64,000 nt of DNA from Streptomyces sp. MUM 2J (GTDB lineage Bacteria > Actinomycetota > Actinomycetes > Streptomycetales > Streptomycetaceae). The notes below the pieces were generated by a model. It was given only the letters and a program-made list of their open reading frames with translations. It was not told the DNA's origin and made no database searches. The stretch lies in assembly GCF_022414535.1 (NCBI RefSeq), contig NZ_JADWYM010000016.1:1-64000 (forward strand), in the 5' to 3' direction. The position numbers were made by a program, and so were the translations under genes. Positions 8,533 through 17,186 of the stretch are shown here, piece by piece (position 1 is the stretch's first letter; each line of letters begins with the position of its first letter).

Positions 8533-9357
8533 TCATACCGACCGCACCCCGAGTCGTTCGGCCAGGAAGGCGATGATCTCGTCCCGGGCCTGCACCGTGG
8601 GGTGACCGTCCTGGTCGACGAGGTGGGCCGTGACGACGCTGTGGGCGCAACCGACGACGTCACGGAAGAAGGGCGGAGGGTTCGTGTTCGCCGTCTCGCC
8701 TTTGAGTACGCGGCCGTCGAACGCGTTCCCGAGCAGCGCCCGGTAAGCCGCGAACCGCCGGCCCGTGCACCACCTGTCGTTGTCGAAGCGGTAGGCGAGA
8801 ACCTTCAGTCCGTCTCGCGCTACGCGCTCGGCCACGGCAGTAGCGTCCTCGTCGCTGATCTCCAGACCACCGGGATCGTCGAGCGGAAGCGACGGATGGT
8901 TGACCACCGGTGCGATGACAGCGGGTTCGAGCGCCATGGTCAAGGCGAAGTTGCCGCTGAAACACAGACCGACGGCGCCGACGCCGGGCCCGCCGCACTC
9001 GGCGTGCGCCAGGCGGGCGAGGCCACGCAGCCACGCGGCGACGGGGCTGGTGCCTCCACCGGCGAACGCCCGGAACTCGGCGCTGACACACGCGCGACGC
9101 ACGACGGTCTCCTGCGCCTCGGCGAGCGGATAGGCACCGTCGACGCCGAAAAGAGAAGGCATGTACACGGAGAGTCCGGCATCGCGTACCCAACGCGCGA
9201 ACCGCGCGACATCAGGGCTGATACCCGGCATCTCGGGCATGAGAACGACCGCCGGTCCCGATCCGGCGACGTACACGGTCTTGTCCACCCCGTCGACGCT
9301 GACGACTCGCCGCACGAAGTCGTCCAAGGGGTCGCTCTGTCCTCGCATCATGGTCAT
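8533..9357 (-). CDS. Dienelactone-hydrolase family protein
   Basis: This is about 274 residues with the DLH pattern: PAVVLMPEMPG near the N terminus, a Cys-type nucleophile elbow GLCFSG (about 141-146) and a C-terminal His region (PTVQARDEIIAFLAERL). DLH enzymes use Cys-Asp-His to open lactone rings; many homologues are general carboxylesterases. The start is uncertain: ATGs at 9357, 9351 and 9348 lie together and the nearest AGGAGG is about 26 nt upstream of the first. It is divergent from the GlxA-type AraC gene at 9455 across a gap of about 97 nt, a common arrangement for a regulator and its target. Confidence 0.85.
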   Translation of the reverse strand: MTMMRGQSDPLDDFVRRVVSVDGVDKTVYVAGSGPAVVLMPEMPGISPDVARFARWVRDAGLSVYMPSLFGVDGAYPLAEAQETVVRRACVSAEFRAFAGGGTSPVAAWLRGLARLAHAECGGPGVGAVGLCFSGNFALTMALEPAVIAPVVNHPSLPLDDPGGLEISDEDATAVAERVARDGLKVLAYRFDNDRWCTGRRFAAYRALLGNAFDGRVLKGETANTNPPPFFRDVVGCAHSVVTAHLVDQDGHPTVQARDEIIAFLAERLGVRSV

Positions 9358-9454
9358 GAACGAGATGATCGTGAGTGGCCGGCCTCCTGGGAATCGGCGG
9401 CATCGCCATGTGTCCGGGTAATATCGCCAACCGTTCACGACACGGGAGGGCCGT

Positions 9455-10471
9455 ATGAGTCCGCTGCGAGTCGGTGTGCTGGCCTACCCCGGCTGCTTCG
9501 CCTCGGAGATATTCGGAGTCCCCGACCTCATGGCGATGGCCACTCACGTCGCCGCGGCGCGAGGGGCGGTACAGCCGTCCTACGAGGCGTCGGTCGTCTC
9601 GCCACGGCGGCGTGTGGTCGCCTCCGGCGGCTCGGCCATCGACGTCTCGGCGGTTCGCCCGGTGGACGTCCTGATCGTGCCGGGCTTCGAGCTTTCACCC
9701 GCGCTCGACCTCGACGCAACGCTCGCACACCTGGGACCGGAGGTGGAGTCGATCCGATCGCAAGCGGCCTCGGGGACCGCTGTCGTATCGATCTGCGTGG
9801 GCGCCTTCCTGGTCGCCGAAGCCGGGCTGCTCGGCGGGCGCGAAGCGACCACGTCCTGGTTGTTCGCGGACCGGTTCGCCCACCGGTATGCCGACGTGCG
9901 ACTCCGCCCGGAGCGCCTGGTCGTGACCGACGGAGGGGTGACGACCACGGCGGCCTTCAGCGCCATGTACGACTTCGCACTGCAGTTGATCCGCGAGCAC
10001 GACGGCCCCCGCGTCGCCCGCAGTACCGCGCGCATCGCGCTTGTCGATGACGCACGTTCCACGCAGGCTCCCTATGTCGACTCGGAGCTCCTGCCCACGG
10101 TGGGCAGGGATTTCTCGCTCAGCGTCAAAAGGTGGCTCGACCGGAACCTCAGTACTCGCTATGACCTGCCCACCCTTGCCCAGGAGTTCCACGTCAGCAC
10201 GAGAACCATGCTGCGCCGCTTCGGCGACGAAGCCGGCCAGACGCCGCTCGCGTATCTTCAGACGGCCCGGGTACGGCGGGCCAGACTCCTGCTGGAGACG
10301 ACCGACAGAACCGTCTCAGGCATCGCTGCCGATGTCGGGTACCACGACCCTGGGGCGTTCAGCGACATCTTCACCCGGCACACGGGCCAGCGGCCGAGGG
10401 AGTACCGCGCGCTCTTCCGCCGTCGCCGTGACCACCACGGGGCAACCCGACGGACGCAGCAGGAGACATGA
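9455..10471 (+). CDS. GlxA-type AraC-family transcriptional regulator
   Basis: This 338-residue protein combines an N-terminal DJ-1/PfpI-like domain (about 4-190, with the ligand-pocket stretch VVSICVGAFLVAEAG) and a C-terminal AraC double helix-turn-helix (about 225-325, including LAQEFHVSTRTMLRRFGDEAG and IAADVGYHDPGAFSDIFTRHTG). GGGAGGG precedes the ATG. The partner gene at 8533 is divergently transcribed from the short shared promoter region, so this protein is the likely controller of the dienelactone-hydrolase gene (inference from layout). Confidence 0.93.
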   Translation: MSPLRVGVLAYPGCFASEIFGVPDLMAMATHVAAARGAVQPSYEASVVSPRRRVVASGGSAIDVSAVRPVDVLIVPGFELSPALDLDATLAHLGPEVESIRSQAASGTAVVSICVGAFLVAEAGLLGGREATTSWLFADRFAHRYADVRLRPERLVVTDGGVTTTAAFSAMYDFALQLIREHDGPRVARSTARIALVDDARSTQAPYVDSELLPTVGRDFSLSVKRWLDRNLSTRYDLPTLAQEFHVSTRTMLRRFGDEAGQTPLAYLQTARVRRARLLLETTDRTVSGIAADVGYHDPGAFSDIFTRHTGQRPREYRALFRRRRDHHGATRRTQQET

Positions 10472-10846
10472 GGGCCGCGTGCCCGCGACCGCCCGCCCCG
10501 CCGTTGTCCCGCCGGCATCCTGCGGCACGTCCGATCCGCCGGGCCGCCCGTCCGCAACAGTCGCCGCGAGCCGGCCGCCGGGGCACGTCAGCGAGTTCGT
10601 CCCCGGGCAGCTCGGCCCCGGGCCGAACCGGCAGCGGTCCGCGCCCGCCGAGACCGTGGATCCGGTGGCGCGTCCGTACCCGGCACCCACGGATCACGGG
10701 TCCGACCGCCCGGTGAACCGGTCCGGGGACGCTGCGGCGACGGTGAGCGGGGGGCGGGGACGACGGCGCCGTCGAGACCACGCGAGGATCTTGAGGCGCC
10801 GCCCTCAGACTGTCGTTCAGGTGGGTCTGTTGTCCGGGCCGGCGTC
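10472..10846. other. Convergent intergenic region
   Basis: These 375 nt lie between the AraC gene and the end of the FAD monooxygenase gene. No gene or strong hairpin is supported. Confidence 0.5.
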
Positions 10847-12364
10847 TCAGCTCTGCCGCGCCGGACCGAACCAGGTGGTGAGGGCGGTCCGGAGCGCGGA
10901 GGTGTCAGGCGCACGACCGGTGGCGGCCGCCCAGGCGACGTGTCCGTCGGGACGGATGAGGACGGCGGCGGGAGCGGGGATCTCGCCGCGGGACGGGACG
11001 GCCCACTGCTCGTCCTCGCTGCGTGCCTCGACGAGGTCGACGCGGTCCGCCCAGCCTTCGACGGCCGTCACCAGTTCGGGGCTGCCGTGCAGGTCGAGCA
11101 GGACGGGGCGAGCGGCGTGCAGCAGCTCGTAGACGCGCGAGGTACCGTCGGGCGCCTTGAGACCGGCGTCCGGGACCCGGCGGCCCGCCAGAGGGTGACC
11201 GTCGCCGACCGGGTACCGGATGTCCAGTGCGGTGAGCATCTCGCGCAGCCGCCGATTGACGTCGTCGAGCACCAGCAGTGAACCGAACACGTCGCGCAGC
11301 GCGTCGGTCTGGGCGCCCGGGCGGGCCAGGGCCGCCTGCGCCCGGGTGTTCTGCAGGACCCGCTCCCCGACGGGATGGCGCTCGGTGTGGTAGGTGTCCA
11401 GCAGGCTCTCCGGTGTCTGGCCGCGCACCACCGAGGCAAGTTTCCAGCCGAGGTTGACCGCGTCCTGCACTCCGGTGTTCAGGCCCTGCCCACCCGCCGG
11501 GAAGTGGATGTGCGCCGCGTCGCCCGCGAGCAGGACCCTGCCCGCGCGGTACCGGGCGGCCTGCCGTGCGGCGTCGCCGAACCGGGAGATCCACCTGGGC
11601 CGGCGCATGCCGTAGTCGGTGCCCGCGAGCCTGATCAGCGACTGGCGAAGCTGCTCGAACGTCGCGGGTTCGTCGCGGTCCACTACCTGGTCGTGATCGG
11701 ATGTGATCACCCGGTACCAGCCTGGCTCGAGCGAGATCGCCGAGTAGTCGCCGGTCGCGCAGCGCCGCGCCCAGATGTAGTCCTCGGGCAGGTCGGGGAG
11801 TTCGACGTCGCCGATCAGCGCGGTCATCGTCGCCGGAGTGCCGGGGAAGGCGATGCCCGACAGCTTGCGCACGGTGCTGCGTCCGCCGTCGCACCCCACG
11901 AGGTAGCGGGCCCGCAGCGTCACGGGGGCCGCATCCGCCGTCCGCAACTCGACCGCCACGCCGTCCTCGTCCTGGCGGACTCCGACCACCTCGGACGACC
12001 AGCGCACCCGTGTGCCGAGGCCGGCGGCCCACTCCTCGAGCAGCCGCTCGATGGCGGACTGAAGGATCATCAGCGGGAGGGGGTGCCGGGTCTCCAACCC
12101 GTCGAAGTCCAGCATGAGTCCGGAGAAGTGACCGACCGGCGTCAGGTCGCCCGCCGCCAGGAAGCGGCCCAGGACTCCGCGCTGGTCCAGAACTTCGAGG
12201 GTGCGGCAGTGCATGCCTCCGGCCCGGGACTCTCCCGTCCGCTGGGCGAGCCGGTCGACCACCACCACGTCGACGCCCGCCAGGCGCAGCTCGCAGGCGA
12301 GCATCAGGCCCGTCGGCCCGGCGCCCGCGATCACCACGTCCGCGTCCATGCCGGTGTGTCCCAT
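10847..12364 (-). CDS. FAD-dependent aromatic monooxygenase (Rox-like, class A)
   Basis: This 505-residue flavoprotein has the FAD-binding GAGPTGLMLACELRLAG motif at the N terminus, a DG-type motif in LVGCDGGRSTVRKL and the FAD-ribityl motif GDAAHIHFPAGGQGLNTG (about 275-292). The C-terminal thioredoxin-like tail is present. This is the class A aromatic hydroxylase family that includes rifampicin monooxygenase and polyketide hydroxylases. It hydroxylates aromatic substrates with NAD(P)H and O2. I chose the ATG at 12364 (AAGGGGAAG before it) over an in-frame ATG 18 nt upstream. One copy of the shared 16-bp operator lies 125 nt upstream in the gene's orientation, tying it by regulation to the PKS-NRPS cluster. 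It could be a resistance or tailoring gene; its product is not predictable. Confidence 0.9.
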   Translation of the reverse strand: MGHTGMDADVVIAGAGPTGLMLACELRLAGVDVVVVDRLAQRTGESRAGGMHCRTLEVLDQRGVLGRFLAAGDLTPVGHFSGLMLDFDGLETRHPLPLMILQSAIERLLEEWAAGLGTRVRWSSEVVGVRQDEDGVAVELRTADAAPVTLRARYLVGCDGGRSTVRKLSGIAFPGTPATMTALIGDVELPDLPEDYIWARRCATGDYSAISLEPGWYRVITSDHDQVVDRDEPATFEQLRQSLIRLAGTDYGMRRPRWISRFGDAARQAARYRAGRVLLAGDAAHIHFPAGGQGLNTGVQDAVNLGWKLASVVRGQTPESLLDTYHTERHPVGERVLQNTRAQAALARPGAQTDALRDVFGSLLVLDDVNRRLREMLTALDIRYPVGDGHPLAGRRVPDAGLKAPDGTSRVYELLHAARPVLLDLHGSPELVTAVEGWADRVDLVEARSEDEQWAVPSRGEIPAPAAVLIRPDGHVAWAAATGRAPDTSALRTALTTWFGPARQS

Positions 12365-12488
12365 GCCGCTTCCCCTTCCCACCTGCGCTCCTCCAACGTC
12401 GTTGAAGAACCACCACGTTCATGGAAGCGGATCGGGCGGTCAAGACGATGCCGGTGCCCGCGCCGATCCGCTGCCGGACGTGACCTGT

Positions 12489-12504
12489 GTCCCGTCGGCG
12501 GGAC
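12489..12504 (-). promoter_or_regulatory. Shared 16-bp operator, copy 1
   Basis: On the minus strand it reads GTCCCGCCGACGGGAC followed by ACA: 6-bp arms around CCGA. It is 125 nt upstream of the FAD monooxygenase start, oriented with that gene. It is identical to copy 3 at 21344. Confidence 0.65.
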
Positions 12505-13140
12505 GATGCCGCGGGACGGCGGCGGGGCATGCCGGACGGAGACCGGCTTCGGGGCGCGCGGCCCGGCCGTCGCCGGGGCGGCCGCGGGACGCGCCCGGGA
12601 CCGTTGCCCGGGTGCTGATGTGTGTGTTCTCGTGGTGCCGTTCACGGGGGGACGAGAGGGGACTTCGATGGCCAGCGGCACCCCGCCTTCGCCGACCGTC
12701 GACTGCCTCCGCGTCGGCCACGCCCAGAGCCCGCCGTCTGGTCGAGCGTGTGGGGCCCGGCTCCGCCGACGCCCGGCTGCCCGTGGACCGGGGTCCTGAC
12801 CGAGCACACTTCGCCTTGCGCGGCGCCGCCCGCGCACCACACCGGCCTGCGCCGCGAGGCGGACGTGCCACCCGTCCCGGACCCGGCAGTGGCCCGTGGA
12901 CGCATCCGGTGATACCGAAACCGGCCAAGGTGCCCTCCCATGGCGTCCCGTGCTCCGTGCCGCTGGCAGGCAGGGGACGGATCTCCGACGAGGCGGGCAC
13001 CGGGATCCACGCCTGCCTCGGTACGGCGGCGACGCGGAGCGCTCCCGAGCCGGACCAACCGGTCCCGGACGAGCTCGCTCGTCCTCCGGCCCCGCACATG
13101 AGTGACGTGCGTCCGCCAACGGACGGCACACGAGCACAGA

Positions 13141-13160
13141 ACAGCCGAGTACAGCCGAGT
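13141..13160 (+). repeat. Two tandem copies of a 10-bp unit
   Basis: ACAGCCGAGT occurs twice in a row, ending 23 nt before the start of the serine-hydrolase-like gene. It may be chance or a small regulatory repeat. Confidence 0.4.
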
Positions 13161-13183
13161 AGGGACGACTCCAGGAGCACGGA

Positions 13184-14368
13184 ATGACGACACGCAAGCG
13201 CTTCGAGGCCGGCATGGTCGGTTTGGCGGCGGCCACGGTGCTGGCGGCCACCGCCTTCACGGCTCCCGCCCAGGCGTCACAGGAAGCGGCGGCCCCGGCG
13301 ACGGGCCACCGGGCCACACAGCGGGCGCTGGACGCGGCCGTGGCAGCCGGTGTCCCTGGCGTGACCGCCCAGGCGCGGGACGCCCACGGGGTGTGGTCCT
13401 CGGCATCGGGCGTGGGCAACCTGAGCACGGGTGCGCCGCGCCGAACGAACGAACGGTTCCGCGTCGGCAGCATCACCAACACGTTCGTGGCAACCGTCCT
13501 CCTCCAGATGGAAGCGGAGAAGCGGCTCAGCCTCGACGACAGCGTGGAGCGCCATCTGCCCGGCCTGGTGCGGGGCAACGGCAACGACGGCCGCGAGATC
13601 ACCGTGCGGCAGCTCCTCAACCACACCAGCGGTCTGTTCGACTACCTCGCCGACGAGCAGTACGTCGCGACGTACATGGTGGGCGAGGGCTATCTCCGGC
13701 ACCGGTACGACACCCTGACTCCCGGGCAGCGGGTGCAGGTTGCCCTCTCCCACCGGCCGCTGTTCAAACCCGGTGCCAGACACTGGTTCTCCCACACCAA
13801 CGACATCCTGGCCGCGCTGATCGTCGAGGAGATCGGCGGCAGGTCGTACGAGGACGAGATACGCGACCGGATCCTCAGGCCGCTGCGGCTCAAGGCCACG
13901 TCCAACCCCGGTGACAGCGTCCGCCTGCCCCGGCCGAGCGGCCGCGGGTACGCCAAACTGTTCCCCTCGGCACCGGACCGGATCGACGACGTCACCGAGT
14001 TGAACGCGTCACAGAGTTGGGGCGACGGCGACATCATCTCCAGCACGCGTGATCTGAACCGGTTCTACCGGGCCTTGATGCGTGGGAAGCTGCTGCCGCC
14101 ACGACAGCTGAAGGCCATGAAGACCACCGTCGACAATCCCGACTTCCCGGGCTCGTCCTACGGGCTCGGTATCGAACGGTTCACGACGAGCTGCGGCACC
14201 CCGTTCTGGTACCACGACGGCGGCATGGTGGGATGGCTCACCCTGGCCGCCACCACGGAGGACGGAAGCCACCAGATCACCCTCAACTACAACAGCAGCT
14301 GGGGAGCGGAGACCGTCCTCCCCATTCTCAACGCCGAGTACTGCGAGGCGCCTTCCCCATCGCGTTGA
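13184..14368 (+). CDS. Secreted serine beta-lactamase/DD-peptidase family protein with altered catalytic residues
   Basis: This encodes 394 residues with a signal peptide (cleavage near APAQA, residues 28-32) and the fold of class C beta-lactamase/R61-type DD-peptidases (Pfam Beta-lactamase type). The nucleophile block reads VGSITNTF: Ser96 is present, but the SxxK lysine is Asn99. The second motif, normally YSN, is FSH (202-204). The third, HxG-like, is intact (WYHDGG). Without Lys and Tyr the usual acylation chemistry should fail, so it may be a binding protein or use another mechanism. CAGGAG precedes the ATG. It is divergent from the monooxygenase gene. Confidence 0.85.
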   Translation: MTTRKRFEAGMVGLAAATVLAATAFTAPAQASQEAAAPATGHRATQRALDAAVAAGVPGVTAQARDAHGVWSSASGVGNLSTGAPRRTNERFRVGSITNTFVATVLLQMEAEKRLSLDDSVERHLPGLVRGNGNDGREITVRQLLNHTSGLFDYLADEQYVATYMVGEGYLRHRYDTLTPGQRVQVALSHRPLFKPGARHWFSHTNDILAALIVEEIGGRSYEDEIRDRILRPLRLKATSNPGDSVRLPRPSGRGYAKLFPSAPDRIDDVTELNASQSWGDGDIISSTRDLNRFYRALMRGKLLPPRQLKAMKTTVDNPDFPGSSYGLGIERFTTSCGTPFWYHDGGMVGWLTLAATTEDGSHQITLNYNSSWGAETVLPILNAEYCEAPSPSR

Positions 14369-14494
14369 GACAACCCGCTCGCCTCTCCTGCCCCACTGGA
14401 CCGCGACGCCCGGAACGGGTTCCGGAAAACACCGGTGCTTCCGTCGACCCCGTCCCGGACGCTTCGCCGGTCAGGTCCCGGACTCCACCGCACC

Positions 14495-14510
14495 GTCCCG
14501 CTGACGGGAC
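14495..14510 (+). promoter_or_regulatory. Shared 16-bp operator, copy 2
   Basis: GTCCCGCTGACGGGAC followed by A; identical to copy 5 at 47823. It is 115 nt upstream of the PaiB-like gene start, in its orientation. Confidence 0.65.
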
Positions 14511-14624
14511 AGCAGTCGAAGCGTCCCGGAACACCGGCACGCCGTGCGGGTGTGCGGTGGGTCTTCGAAACGTCGGACCTGTGCTTGGACCACACCGCTG
14601 ACCCACGAGGAGTGTGATGTCCGG

Positions 14625-15281
14625 ATGTTCGTTCCCCGTCACTACCGCGAACCGGACGGTTCATGGATAGCCGACCTGATACGCCAGAATCCGCTGGCAC
14701 TGGCGGTAATCAACGGAAGCGCCGATGACGGCCCGTCAGCCACGCACCTTCCCGTGATCCCGGACCCTGAAACGACCGGGGATTGGCCCGACGACCTCGT
14801 GGGCGCGATCCTGCTCGGGCACATGAACCGGGCCAATCCCCAGTGGCGGGCGATGAGAACGGGAGACGCCGTACTCCTGGCCTTCACCGGGCCGCACGCG
14901 TACGTCTCACCGACGGTGTACGGGACGACGCCGGCCGCACCGACGTGGAACTTCACCTCGGCGCATGTGCGCGGTGTGGTGGAGAAGATCGATTCTCCTG
15001 AGGAGACACTGGAGGTCGTGCGGGCCACGGCACTGTCCTACGAGGCCCGATTCGGTGCAGGCTGGGACCAGTCGGAATCGATCGGCTACTTCCGGAGGAT
15101 AGTCTCCGGCGTCGGCGCGTTCCGGATCTCGGTGACGGGCGCCCAGGGCATGTTCAAACTCAGCCAGGAACAACCCGCCGAGGTCCGCGAGCGGGTGCAG
15201 AAATCGTTCGGCGGACGCGAGTGCAGCCGGCATCGGGAGACGGCCGAACTCATGAGCAGGCTGCCCCGGACCGGGCCCTGA
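14625..15281 (+). CDS. PaiB-like FMN-binding protein
   Basis: This 218-residue protein starts with the family signature MFVPRHYREPD and carries the FMN split-barrel features HMNRANPQW (about 66-74) and WNFTSAHVRG (about 106-115), typical of the PaiB / FMN-binding 'negative transcriptional regulator' family. Members are flavin-binding split-barrel proteins; direct DNA binding is rarely shown. The ATG follows GAGGAG at somewhat long spacing. It has an operator copy in its upstream region and a very strong palindromic terminator after its stop codon. Its link to the cluster is only the shared operator. Confidence 0.9.
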   Translation: MFVPRHYREPDGSWIADLIRQNPLALAVINGSADDGPSATHLPVIPDPETTGDWPDDLVGAILLGHMNRANPQWRAMRTGDAVLLAFTGPHAYVSPTVYGTTPAAPTWNFTSAHVRGVVEKIDSPEETLEVVRATALSYEARFGAGWDQSESIGYFRRIVSGVGAFRISVTGAQGMFKLSQEQPAEVRERVQKSFGGRECSRHRETAELMSRLPRTGP

Positions 15282-15355
15282 ACCCGCCCCCCGGAACGTG
15301 AGGGTCACCAGGCCCACCGACGTTGACCGAACAGATGGAAACCGCCCCCACCTTG

Positions 15356-15393
15356 CCGCGTGGCCCGACTCCGGCCGGAGTCGGGCCACGCGG
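15356..15393. terminator. 38-bp perfect palindrome, strong bidirectional terminator
   Basis: Positions 15356-15374 are the exact reverse complement of 15375-15393: 19-bp arms with no spacer. It lies 75 nt after the PaiB-like stop codon and 467 nt beyond the end of the opposing LmbU-like gene. It can terminate in both directions and marks the left edge of the cluster's gene run. Confidence 0.8.
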
Positions 15394-15859
15394 TGTGCTT
15401 CCGCTCCCCATACTGGGCCCGCAGTTCGAGCGTGCCACGGGGCGGCCGACGAACGGCGCGGCGGCGCGGCGGCGCGGCACGGATACTTCCCGCAGGAAAT
15501 TCCGTATTCGTGTGCGACATTTCACTTCTGTCTTGCCTGCGGAGTCCTCTCACATATTCAAGGAGCACCGGCAGGAAATCACGGCCATGACTGTCAACCA
15601 CTACAGGAGTGGCAGCAGAACGGCTCATACTGAGGTCTTCTCAACGGTGCTCACCAGCGTGGGGGTGGTGGCCTGGTGCTCGCCGGCCCACGGCACGTCG
15701 ACGTACCCCCGAGTGGTCCGTCACCGCGCCGGTCAGTCCGCCGCCGTCACAGGTAGCGCCCACCGGCCGCTCTCGCCCCCGGCCTGACCGAGACGGTGCG
15801 AGCCGCGCCGGGCCCCACCTTCATCTGACCAGCTCCGGTTGAGGGTGGAAAGGGCTCAC
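15394..15859. other. Convergent intergenic region with an AT-richer patch
   Basis: These 466 nt hold no supported gene. The stretch about 15490-15640 is lower in GC than its surroundings. A frame from the ATG at 15588 (66 codons) has mixed codon use and only a weak ribosome binding site, so I do not call it. Confidence 0.45.
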
Positions 15860-16543
15860 TCAGTCCAGGGACAGCTGCCGGTCCGTGTTCTCCAGCACGC
15901 GCCTGGCGGCCGCGTCGAGGGTGGCCATCACCCACTCCTCCAACTCGATGCCGGCCTGGGCCGCCGCCTTGTGCCACCAGTGGAGCCGGTTGCCAGGCAC
16001 GGCGAGCCGACGCGTGGCCGCCACGACGTCCGGCTGCGGGGAGCTGCTTTCGCGCTCGCTCCGGATGGCGTTGCGCAGTTGTTTGGTGCTCCACTGCAGC
16101 CGCTCGGCTTGATCCAGCCAGGTCTCCTGCGCGTCGACCGGTAGCGATGCCAGCTCGGCGTGGTGCTGGAAGCTGAGCGCGGGCCGCCGCCGGTCCAGTT
16201 CGAACCTCCGGGAGACCCATGCGTAGTTGCGTAGCGTCTGGTACTGGAGCCCCGCCGCGCGGATGCCGCGCTCATAGCGGTCGGCGTAGTGGGCCTTGCC
16301 GTATACGAGCCAGTCCCCCAGCCACCAGGACGACGAGTTGAGCAGCCCGGAGAGTTGGCAACCCGCGTGCTCCCACTCCTCGAAAGCGAGTCCCGCGGGG
16401 ATGTGCAACCCCACCTTGGTCGTGAGTACTTGATCGCGCCGCGAATCCGTTCCCCTGGCTCTGCGGTTCCTCGGCGCGGCCTCTGCCGGCCTGCCGAATA
16501 TGAGGGCTCTGGGTTCGTTACGGTCATCGATCCGATTTGCCAT
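15860..16543 (-). CDS. LmbU-family cluster-situated transcriptional regulator
   Basis: This is about 227 residues. The core from VGLHIPAGLAFEEWE through SGLLNSSSWWLGDWLVYGK, YERGIRAAGLQYQTLRNYAW and STKQLRNAIR is the hallmark of the LmbU family, whose members include regulators in the lincomycin (LmbU), novobiocin/clorobiocin (NovE/CloE) and hormaomycin (HrmB) clusters. LmbU is a DNA-binding activator of its cluster, with no classical HTH obvious by eye. Two adjacent ATGs (16546, 16543) follow a GGGGG; I chose 16543 for its better spacing. Finding this family next to the PKS-NRPS genes makes it the prime candidate pathway activator. The first codons are AT-richer than the rest. Confidence 0.9.
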   Translation of the reverse strand: MANRIDDRNEPRALIFGRPAEAAPRNRRARGTDSRRDQVLTTKVGLHIPAGLAFEEWEHAGCQLSGLLNSSSWWLGDWLVYGKAHYADRYERGIRAAGLQYQTLRNYAWVSRRFELDRRRPALSFQHHAELASLPVDAQETWLDQAERLQWSTKQLRNAIRSERESSSPQPDVVAATRRLAVPGNRLHWWHKAAAQAGIELEEWVMATLDAAARRVLENTDRQLSLD

Positions 16544-17186
16544 CATACCCCCGCGTCGACGCATCGATACACCGAATGGGTTTGCGGTGGCTCCCATCGA
16601 AGGCGGAAGCGTCCGCCTCGCTTTACTGCACGCATACGAAGCACTTTGACCACCGCCCGCCGTTGAGCAGCAATGGCCTCAACGAACCGACGAATGTCCG
16701 TTTCCCAGCGCTGGCGGGATGGCCAATTGCTGGCCATGAGTAGACCCTGGCAGCGGCACCAGTTCAAGGATCTTGGCACCATCGAGCACTACTTTGCGGA
16801 GTTCGAACACGCCCTTGACGCCGCGATCCAGAGCAGTGATGGCGTGATGGGGAGCGGGCCCGTGAGGTGGCCGGGCTTCGCACCAGGCGTCGCACCACGT
16901 CACGCCCTGCCCCTGACGCCGCCTCGCCCCGCGGCCGTCCACCGCTCCGACAAGGCACAGGCGCATCGCGTTCCCGCAGGTCACGGGTTGTTGGCGCGGC
17001 CCACTCACACCGATGCCGACGAGGAGTACGCGTCGAGCGGACTCGTCGGACCGCGCTGCGCGGTGCACGGAACCCCGCGCACCCGAGGTGCCGGATTAAG
17101 CCAAGGAATGTAACGGTGGTGCAACGGTGGAGCACGTTCTACACTCACCGTCACACGGCCAGTGACCCCGGGGGAGTTGTCGCGGC
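16544..17186. other. Divergent regulatory region between the LmbU-like and IS701-like genes
   Basis: These 643 nt lie between two divergent cluster genes. A plus-strand frame (16673-17113) and a minus-strand frame (16679-17068) are open, but both have unusual codon use and no recognisable family. The first 150 nt upstream of the LmbU-like gene are relatively AT-rich and probably hold promoters. A remnant of an older mobile element is possible but not shown. Confidence 0.45.

Larger units (their letters stand above)
12365..13183. other. Divergent intergenic region
   Basis: These 819 nt lie between the divergent monooxygenase and serine-hydrolase-like genes. No coding frame carries a family signature. 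It contains the shared operator copy (12489-12504) and a short tandem repeat (13141-13160). Confidence 0.5.

Noticed and set aside
14410..14425. CCGGAA-CGGG-TTCCGG hairpin after the serine-hydrolase-like gene as terminator
   Set aside because: A six-base stem is too short to stand out in this base composition.
15588..15785. Possible 65-residue peptide gene on the plus strand
   Set aside because: Weak ribosome binding site, mixed codon use and no known motif; could be real but is not supported.
16673..17113. Open frames on both strands between the LmbU-like and IS701-like genes
   Set aside because: Codon use is unlike neighbouring genes, there is no convincing ribosome binding site and no recognisable family; treated as regulatory or remnant DNA.
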